A stretch of 64,000 bases of DNA from positions 124,001 through 188,000 of the forward strand of contig NZ_PYOG01000002.1 of NCBI RefSeq assembly GCF_003026815.1, in the 5' to 3' direction. Shown piece after piece: positions 57,661 through 64,000 of this stretch. Source of the DNA: Photobacterium damselae. Its GTDB lineage: Bacteria > Pseudomonadota > Gammaproteobacteria > Enterobacterales > Vibrionaceae. A program made the translations under genes and the position numbers. The notes beneath the pieces are model-generated. The model had not been told where the DNA came from and did not search any database. It saw only the letters and a list, made by a program, of their open reading frames with translations. The stretch's first letter is position 1, and the number at the start of each line of letters is the position of its first letter.

Positions 57661-57912
57661 TTATGCGGTTGCTTTTTGCATCGCTTGTTTACGAACAGCT
57701 TTTTGGCGGTTAAATACCATAAGACCAAGCAAGCCAATAAACATGGCATTAAAGACTAGGTAGAAACCTACATGGATAATATTAACGTGGTTCATCACAA
57801 AAACTGGTAGTGAAGAGGTTAAACCTACGTTACCCATAACTAATAAGATTGCGCATAACACTGCAGCAAATGTACTCATTTTAATTAATGCTGCGACATC
57901 TTTGTTTTGCAT
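57661..57912 (-). CDS. Small two-TM membrane protein of unknown function
   Basis: 83 residues from MQNKDVAALIKMSTFAAVL, with GGGAG 8 nt upstream; a longer reading to 58029 lacks a start signal. Two TM helices (MSTFAAVLCAILLVMGNVGL and about IIHVGFYLVFNAMFIGLLGL) and a basic Lys/Arg-rich C-tail. I do not recognise a characterised family. Divergent from pheS. Confidence 0.72.
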   Translation of the reverse strand: MQNKDVAALIKMSTFAAVLCAILLVMGNVGLTSSLPVFVMNHVNIIHVGFYLVFNAMFIGLLGLMVFNRQKAVRKQAMQKATA

Positions 57913-59196
<1,284 letters not shown>

Positions 59197-59215
59197 GCAT
59201 TAGGGGCTAGAAACT

Positions 59216-61603
59216 ATGAAATTTTCTGAATCTTGGCTACGTGAGTGGGTTAATCCTGCAGTAAACAGCGAAGAGCTAGCTCACCAGATCACAATGGCTG
59301 GTTTGGAAGTAGATAGCGTTGATCCTGTGGCTGGTGTATTCACTGGCGTTAAAATTGGTCACGTTGTTGAATGTGGTCAGCACCCAGATGCTGACAAACT
59401 TCGCGTTACTAAAGTTGATATCGGTGCAGAAGAACTGCTTGATATCGTTTGTGGTGCGCCAAACTGTCGTCAAGGCCTAAAAGTAGCAGTTGCTACAGTA
59501 GGTGCTGTACTTCCTGGTGATTTCAAAATCAAGAAAGCGAAGCTACGCGGCCAGCCATCTCACGGTATGCTATGTTCATTCTCTGAGCTAGGTATTGATG
59601 TTGAATCTAACGGCATCATGGAACTACCAGAAGACGTTGTTCTTGGTATGGATTTCCGTGAATACCTAGCACTTAACGATGTGACTATCGATGTAGACCT
59701 AACGGCTAACCGTTCTGACTGTCTAAGCATTGCTGGTCTAGCTCGTGAAGTTGGTGTTCTAAACCGTGCTGAAGTAACAGCTCCTGAGTTTAACGTTGTT
59801 GAGCCAACTGCTGCTGATACCATTGCTATCGATGTTAAAGCGCCAGCTGCGTGTCCTCGTTACCTAGGTCGTGTTGTTCGTAATGTTAATGTTGCAGCTG
59901 CAACGCCATTATGGATGCAAGAAAAACTGCGTCGTTGTGGTATTCGTTCAATCGATCCAGTTGTTGATGTGACTAACTATGTGATGCTTGAGCTAGGTCA
60001 GCCAATGCATGCATTCGATCTTGCTAAGATCGACGGTGGCATCGTTGTTCGTATGGCAGAGCAGGGCGAAAAACTGACTCTTCTAGACGGCACTGAAGCA
60101 GAGCTTAATAGCGATACTTTAGTGATTGCAGACCAAGCTAAAGCACTTGCAATTGCAGGTATCTTCGGTGGTGAGCAATCTGGCGTAACAGCTGAAACAA
60201 AAGATGTGTTGCTTGAGTGTGCATTCTTTGCACCTGACGCGATTCGCGGTCGTGCTCGTAGCTATGGTCTACACACTGATTCTTCTCACCGTTTTGAGCG
60301 TGGTGTTGACGCAACGCTTCAAATCAAAGCAATGGAGCGCGCAACAGCACTTCTAGCTGAGATTTGTGGTGGTGAAGTAGCGCCTATCGTAGAAGCTGAA
60401 TCTGAAGCTGATCTACCGAAAGCAAAAACAATTGAGCTACGTCGCACAAAACTTGATGCGCTATTAGGTCATGAGATTGCTTCTGAAGAAGTGGTTGAGA
60501 TCCTAACTCGTCTTGGTTGTGATGTTGAAACAACAGACGCAGGCTGGAAAGCAGTTGCTCCTGCATGGCGTTTTGACCTTGCAATCGAAGAAGATTTGGT
60601 GGAAGAAGTTGGTCGTATCTACGGTTACAACAATATTCCAAACCAATCTCCTGTTGCTGCGCTAAGCATGAATACGCACAAAGAAGCAAATCTGCCGCTT
60701 AAGCGTGTACGTGATCTTCTAGTTGACCGTGGCTACCACGAAGCGATTACTTATAGCTTTGTTGAACCACAGCAGCAAAAACTGATTGCACCCGAAATCG
60801 AACCATTGATTCTGCCTTTCCCAATTTCAGCGGAAATGTCAGCAATGCGTGTAAGCCTATGGACTGGTCTACTAAATACGGTTGTATTTAACCAGAAACG
60901 TCAGCAACCACGCGTGCGTTTATTTGAATCAGGTCTTCGCTTTATTCCTGAAGAGTCAGCAGAAAACGGTATGCGTCAAGAGATGATGCTTGCTGGTATT
61001 ATTGCTGGTACTCGCAGTGAAGAGCACTGGGATATTGCAACTAACACCGTTGATTTCTTCGATCTTAAAGGTGATCTAGAAGCAGTACTTGAGCTAACAG
61101 CAAACGAAGCGGCATTTAGCTTTGTACCTGCTAAGCACCCAGCACTACACCCAGGTCAAACAGCAGCAATCGTTGTTGATGGCAAAGAAGTTGGTTTCAT
61201 CGGTACAGTTCACCCAGAGCTTGAGCGCAAGTTTGGTCTAAACGGTCGTACTGTAATGTTTGAAATCGAGTGGGATGCTATCAATACTCGTATGCTTCCT
61301 GAAGCGGTTGCTATTTCTAAGTTCCCTGCGAACCGTCGTGATATCGCAGTAGTAGTGGATGACGCTGTATCTGCTGGTGCAGTTGTTGAAGCATGTCGTG
61401 CAAACGGTGGCGAGCTACTAAAAGATGTGAACCTATTTGACGTATACCGCGGTAAAGGCGTTGAAGAAGGTAAGAAGAGCCTTGCAATTGCATTGACACT
61501 TCAATCTGCTGAGCGCACGTTAGAAGAAGCTGATATTTCTGGCGCAGTAGAAAGTATCGTAGCTGTTCTTTCAGAGCAGTTTGGTGCTTCGCTTCGCGAT
61601 TAA
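59216..61603 (+). CDS. pheT: Phenylalanyl-tRNA synthetase beta subunit
   Basis: 795 residues, as in E. coli. The heterotetramer with PheS charges tRNA-Phe. N-terminal tRNA-binding (OB) domain (~40-150), B3/B4 editing domain (~210-375, [28 protein letters not shown]), B5 domain, catalytic-like domain and the C-terminal ferredoxin-like anticodon domain ([15 protein letters not shown]). 19 nt after pheS. Terminator follows. Confidence 0.98.
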   Translation: MKFSESWLREWVNPAVNSEELAHQITMAGLEVDSVDPVAGVFTGVKIGHVVECGQHPDADKLRVTKVDIGAEELLDIVCGAPNCRQGLKVAVATVGAVLPGDFKIKKAKLRGQPSHGMLCSFSELGIDVESNGIMELPEDVVLGMDFREYLALNDVTIDVDLTANRSDCLSIAGLAREVGVLNRAEVTAPEFNVVEPTAADTIAIDVKAPAACPRYLGRVVRNVNVAAATPLWMQEKLRRCGIRSIDPVVDVTNYVMLELGQPMHAFDLAKIDGGIVVRMAEQGEKLTLLDGTEAELNSDTLVIADQAKALAIAGIFGGEQSGVTAETKDVLLECAFFAPDAIRGRARSYGLHTDSSHRFERGVDATLQIKAMERATALLAEICGGEVAPIVEAESEADLPKAKTIELRRTKLDALLGHEIASEEVVEILTRLGCDVETTDAGWKAVAPAWRFDLAIEEDLVEEVGRIYGYNNIPNQSPVAALSMNTHKEANLPLKRVRDLLVDRGYHEAITYSFVEPQQQKLIAPEIEPLILPFPISAEMSAMRVSLWTGLLNTVVFNQKRQQPRVRLFESGLRFIPEESAENGMRQEMMLAGIIAGTRSEEHWDIATNTVDFFDLKGDLEAVLELTANEAAFSFVPAKHPALHPGQTAAIVVDGKEVGFIGTVHPELERKFGLNGRTVMFEIEWDAINTRMLPEAVAISKFPANRRDIAVVVDDAVSAGAVVEACRANGGELLKDVNLFDVYRGKGVEEGKKSLAIALTLQSAERTLEEADISGAVESIVAVLSEQFGASLRD

Positions 61604-61675
61604 TACATGGATAAAGCGTTGGGTTAGCCAACGATTTATTCTTATACAAAGTTCTGTTTAAGTCTTTGTTTTCAT

Positions 61676-61705
61676 AAAGCAGTCCATCGGACTGCTTTTT
61701 TTTTG
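61676..61705 (+). terminator. Intrinsic terminator of pheST
   Basis: aaagcagtcc-atc-ggactgcttt, 10-bp stem, tri-loop, then a long T run. Confidence 0.92.
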
Positions 61706-62125
61706 AGCTATCTCTGGTTTTTTTTAAATTTTTTTATCTAAGATTAACTTATTGATTATTACTATTATATTGGATGATTAATCTAGATGTTGTGGTTATA
61801 TTGGATTAATAATCTATAAATGGTGTCTTTTATGCCTTTGTTTGCTTATGTATACCCTAAGGGATAAAGCGAAAATATCAATGATTTGACAGTTAGCTAA
61901 CGTAAAAAAGTTGGCGGAAATCAGCAAGTTGGCTTAAACTTGTCTTTGAGTTAAGCTCGAGTGAATCAATGTCGTCCCGATGCGTATTGATTCTATGATG
62001 TATCACACTCGAATTAACAATAAAGATTCGTCGTGTTTTACCCGGTTACTTTGTGTAGCTTAAATGCACAATAATAGCATTAGGGTATAACGTGTTCATT
62101 CAACATAGTCTTGAGGGAGTTATCT
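61706..62125 (+). promoter_or_regulatory. ihfA upstream region with a 21-nt direct repeat
   Basis: Because pheT ends in a terminator, ihfA needs its own promoter in this ~420-bp AT-rich gap. Two copies of TTATATTGGATNANTAATCTA occur at 61765-61785 and 61796-61816 (19 of 21 identical, start to start 31 nt, i.e. three helix turns). A TTGACA is at 61886 without a clear -10. Confidence 0.5.
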
Positions 62126-62422
62126 ATGGCGCTCACAAAAGCCGATTTGGCTGAGAACCTGTTTGAGAATGTTGGATTAAGCAAACGGGACGCCAAGGAT
62201 ACGGTGGAAGTCTTCTTTGAAGAAGTTCGTAAGGCTCTAGAAAATGGTGAGCAAGTTAAATTATCAGGTTTTGGTAACTTTGATTTGCGAGACAAAAACG
62301 AGAGACCTGGTCGTAATCCTAAAACCGGGGAAGATATTCCGATTACAGCTCGTCGCGTTGTAACATTCCGTCCTGGTCAAAAACTAAAAGCTCGTGTAGA
62401 AAAGCTAGAAGTTAAAAAGTAA
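62126..62422 (+). CDS. ihfA: Integration host factor alpha subunit
   Basis: 98 residues from [20 protein letters not shown], preceded by GAGGGAG at 6 nt. DNA-bending HU/IHF protein; the beta-arm [18 protein letters not shown] carries the intercalating Pro. IHF also assists integron and phage recombination, but its location here is the usual pheST-ihfA-btuC order. Followed by a terminator. Confidence 0.98.
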   Translation: MALTKADLAENLFENVGLSKRDAKDTVEVFFEEVRKALENGEQVKLSGFGNFDLRDKNERPGRNPKTGEDIPITARRVVTFRPGQKLKARVEKLEVKK

Positions 62423-62450
62423 TTTCAAGTAGTTTTTCAATAACGAAAGC

Positions 62451-62490
62451 AAAGCCCAAGTAGATTAAGTTGTTCTACTTGGGTTTTTTA
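62451..62490 (+). terminator. Intrinsic terminator of ihfA
   Basis: cccaagtaga / tctacttggg, 10-bp stem with a 9-nt loop, then TTTTTTATT. Confidence 0.9.
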
Positions 62491-62684
62491 TTATCTATGT
62501 TCTGCTCTGTGACACAGTTAGAACATAAAATAATAGGAATTAACACTTTCGTCACGTATGGTGTTTTAACCATACCTAAGTCATTACTGAGGCATCATTA
62601 CGGAGATTGTTCACTAAAAAATGTCTTGATGTCTTCGGGTATAAAAATAATAAGTCAGCACAATTGTAAATGGGAGAAAGTATC

Positions 62685-63716
62685 ATGACATATACAGATT
62701 GGGTTCAAAGAGGTCAGTGGTTAGCCGCGACTTGTGATATGTCCTTACCGTTTACTCAAGAAGAGTGGACCTTACCATCTGGTATCTTATGCCGTTCTTT
62801 AGATCGTGGTATTTTAGAGTTCAATCCACCACAATTACCCGCTCAAACTAAAGATATTATTTTGTCATCGGGTGTTCATGGTAATGAAACCTCTCCAATT
62901 GAATTATTAGACCGTTTAGTCCGCGATATTATGGCTGGACGATTGGAGTTATCACATCGTTTATTGGTGATGATTGCTCATCCAACTGCCATCAATAATC
63001 AGACTCGATTTATTGAAGAGAACCTTAACCGTTTATTTCAAGTGAAAAACGAACCAAGAAATCTAGAGTGTGATATTGCTAATAATCTGCAAGATATTGT
63101 CTCTAATTTTTATGGTCGTTCAACGGCTGTTGCACCTGAACGTTGGCATTTAGATCTACATTGTGCAATCCGAAAATCTCAACATTACCGTTTTGCTTTG
63201 AGTCCATTTACAGATAAGCCGACACGTAGTGCTTCTCTATTCTCGTTTATTCAACAAGCAAACTTGGATGCGGTTTTATTATCAAATCGACCATCATCAA
63301 CATTCAGTTGGCACAGCGCAGAATATTTTGGGGCGCAGGCTTTAACGATTGAACTTGGTCAAGTTGCACCACTTGGTAGAAATGATTTAACTCAGCTAGA
63401 TGATTTTGATCGGGCAATGCGATTATTAGTATCAGAGCCTCAATTAGTTGAAACCAAGTGGGATAGTAATAAAACGCCTGTTTATCGTGTGAATCGAACT
63501 CTCATAAAGCAAAGTTCTGATTTCTTCTTTTTATTTCCAACTGATGTTCCTAATTTTACTTTCTTTGATGAAGGCGAGCACATTGGTGGTGATGGAGAAA
63601 CTCAATTTTATATCGAGCAAGGTGGCGAAGCGATTGTGTTTCCAAACCCAGATGTTGCTATTGGTCAACGCGCAGTATTGCTAGTAAAACCAACAAGCAT
63701 CGAAGAAATCCTCTAA
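62685..63716 (+). CDS. astE: Succinylglutamate desuccinylase
   Basis: 343 residues from MTYTDWVQRGQW, GGGAG 8 nt upstream. Last enzyme of the arginine succinyltransferase (AST) pathway: N-succinylglutamate to glutamate and succinate. A zinc carboxypeptidase-like fold with SSGVHGNETSPIE (H65, E68), LDLHCA (H159) and the catalytic ALTIELGQV Glu. It stands apart from other ast genes, none of which lies in the window. Confidence 0.95.
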   Translation: MTYTDWVQRGQWLAATCDMSLPFTQEEWTLPSGILCRSLDRGILEFNPPQLPAQTKDIILSSGVHGNETSPIELLDRLVRDIMAGRLELSHRLLVMIAHPTAINNQTRFIEENLNRLFQVKNEPRNLECDIANNLQDIVSNFYGRSTAVAPERWHLDLHCAIRKSQHYRFALSPFTDKPTRSASLFSFIQQANLDAVLLSNRPSSTFSWHSAEYFGAQALTIELGQVAPLGRNDLTQLDDFDRAMRLLVSEPQLVETKWDSNKTPVYRVNRTLIKQSSDFFFLFPTDVPNFTFFDEGEHIGGDGETQFYIEQGGEAIVFPNPDVAIGQRAVLLVKPTSIEEIL

Positions 63717-63799
63717 TCACCGAATATTAAGATGCATGATACTTTCTATTTATAATGAGAGCGGTTATTGTTGTAGCTCTTATTTGAGATATCAACATC

Positions 63800-64000
63800 A
63801 TGCAACTTAATCATCTAATTCAAAAGCAAAATGCACGCTGGCGATGGGCCTTTATCGGAGCGGGCGTTTTGTTGCTTCTTATTTGTCTCTTTTCCCTCGC
63901 GGTAGGGGAAATTTGGATTATTCCATGGTCGCCAGAGAGTGATTTAGCGAAACAGTTACTGTTAGAACTTCGTCTTCCGCGCTTAATTGCTGCAATATCG
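63800..64000 (+). CDS. btuC: Vitamin B12 ABC transporter permease BtuC, N-terminal part, cut by window end
   Basis: 67 codons from MQLNHLIQKQNARWRWAFIG, first TM helix (AGVLLLLICLFSLAVGEIW), and LLLELRLPRLIAAIS matching the conserved LRLPR of BtuC/FecCD permeases. E. coli has btuC downstream of ihfA as well. No Shine-Dalgarno-strong alternative start; GAG at 63786 is weak. Confidence 0.88.
   Translation, partial: MQLNHLIQKQNARWRWAFIGAGVLLLLICLFSLAVGEIWIIPWSPESDLAKQLLLELRLPRLIAAIS

Noticed and set aside
62470-62688. 72-codon ORF between ihfA and astE
   Set aside because: It starts within the ihfA terminator region, has no ribosome-binding site, and no protein-like pattern; it overlaps the astE start.

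Overview
The window is chromosomal DNA of a low-GC gammaproteobacterium of the Vibrionaceae. The best guess is Aliivibrio or Photobacterium rather than a core Vibrio, and the genus call is inference. The evidence is the gene order (hinT-ycfL-lpoB-thiK-ycfP-ndh, mfd-PilZ-lolCDE, comEC-msbA-lpxK-ycaR-kdsB, elyC/cmoM-mukFEB, pheST, ihfA, btuC), the protein sequences, and Vibrio-type integron attC sites. No rRNA, tRNA, CRISPR array or insertion sequence was seen.

Layout. 1-3.5 kb: the end of an RND efflux operon (adaptor plus pump). 3.7-6.9 kb: pyrC with a candidate PurR operator, and a chemotaxis receptor, both on the minus strand. 7-11.7 kb: hinT, two outer-membrane lipoproteins (YcfL, LpoB), a ThiK-like kinase, YcfP and NADH dehydrogenase II. 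11.8-18.6 kb: an accessory chaperone-usher fimbrial cluster (two pilin-like subunits, two chaperones, usher, tip-like subunit) diverging from a CsgD/VpsT-like LuxR regulator. 18.6-28 kb: a Cys-rich secreted protein, an FKBP isomerase, a GNAT acetyltransferase, mfd with a PilZ-type partner, and lolCDE. 28-32 kb: small envelope proteins (beta-barrel OMP, DedA, HdeD, a lipoprotein). 32-38.8 kb: DUF2062, comEC and the msbA-lpxK-ycaR-kdsB operon for lipid A and KDO. 38.9-42.2 kb: a ribosome hibernation factor with a near-consensus CRP site, the cystine importer tcyP, and elyC. 42.3-49.6 kb: cmoM and the condensin operon mukFEB. 49.8-50.7 kb: a VirK/YbjX protein.

50.7-57.6 kb is the accessory highlight. 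It holds a small secreted SNase-like protein, an AT-rich two-gene operon (multi-TM protein plus DUF4868-like protein) that I read as a candidate Kiwa (KwaAB) anti-phage system, a frameshifted phage-type regulator, and a XerC/XerD (dif-like) recombination site. These are followed by four same-strand gene cassettes separated by attC sites. The last attC sites (55806-55903 and 57352-57479) are of clear Vibrio integron type, and cassette boundary boxes match their own attC boxes. No integron integrase lies in the window. The array is therefore either the distal end of a chromosomal integron or an integrase-less attC cluster.

57.6-64 kb returns to core genes: a small membrane protein, pheS-pheT, ihfA, astE and the start of btuC. 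Functionally the core regions are mostly envelope biogenesis (lipoprotein sorting, LPS export, peptidoglycan synthase activation) and chromosome organisation (MukBEF, IHF). The accessory loci concern attachment, phage defence and DNA-mobility traces.
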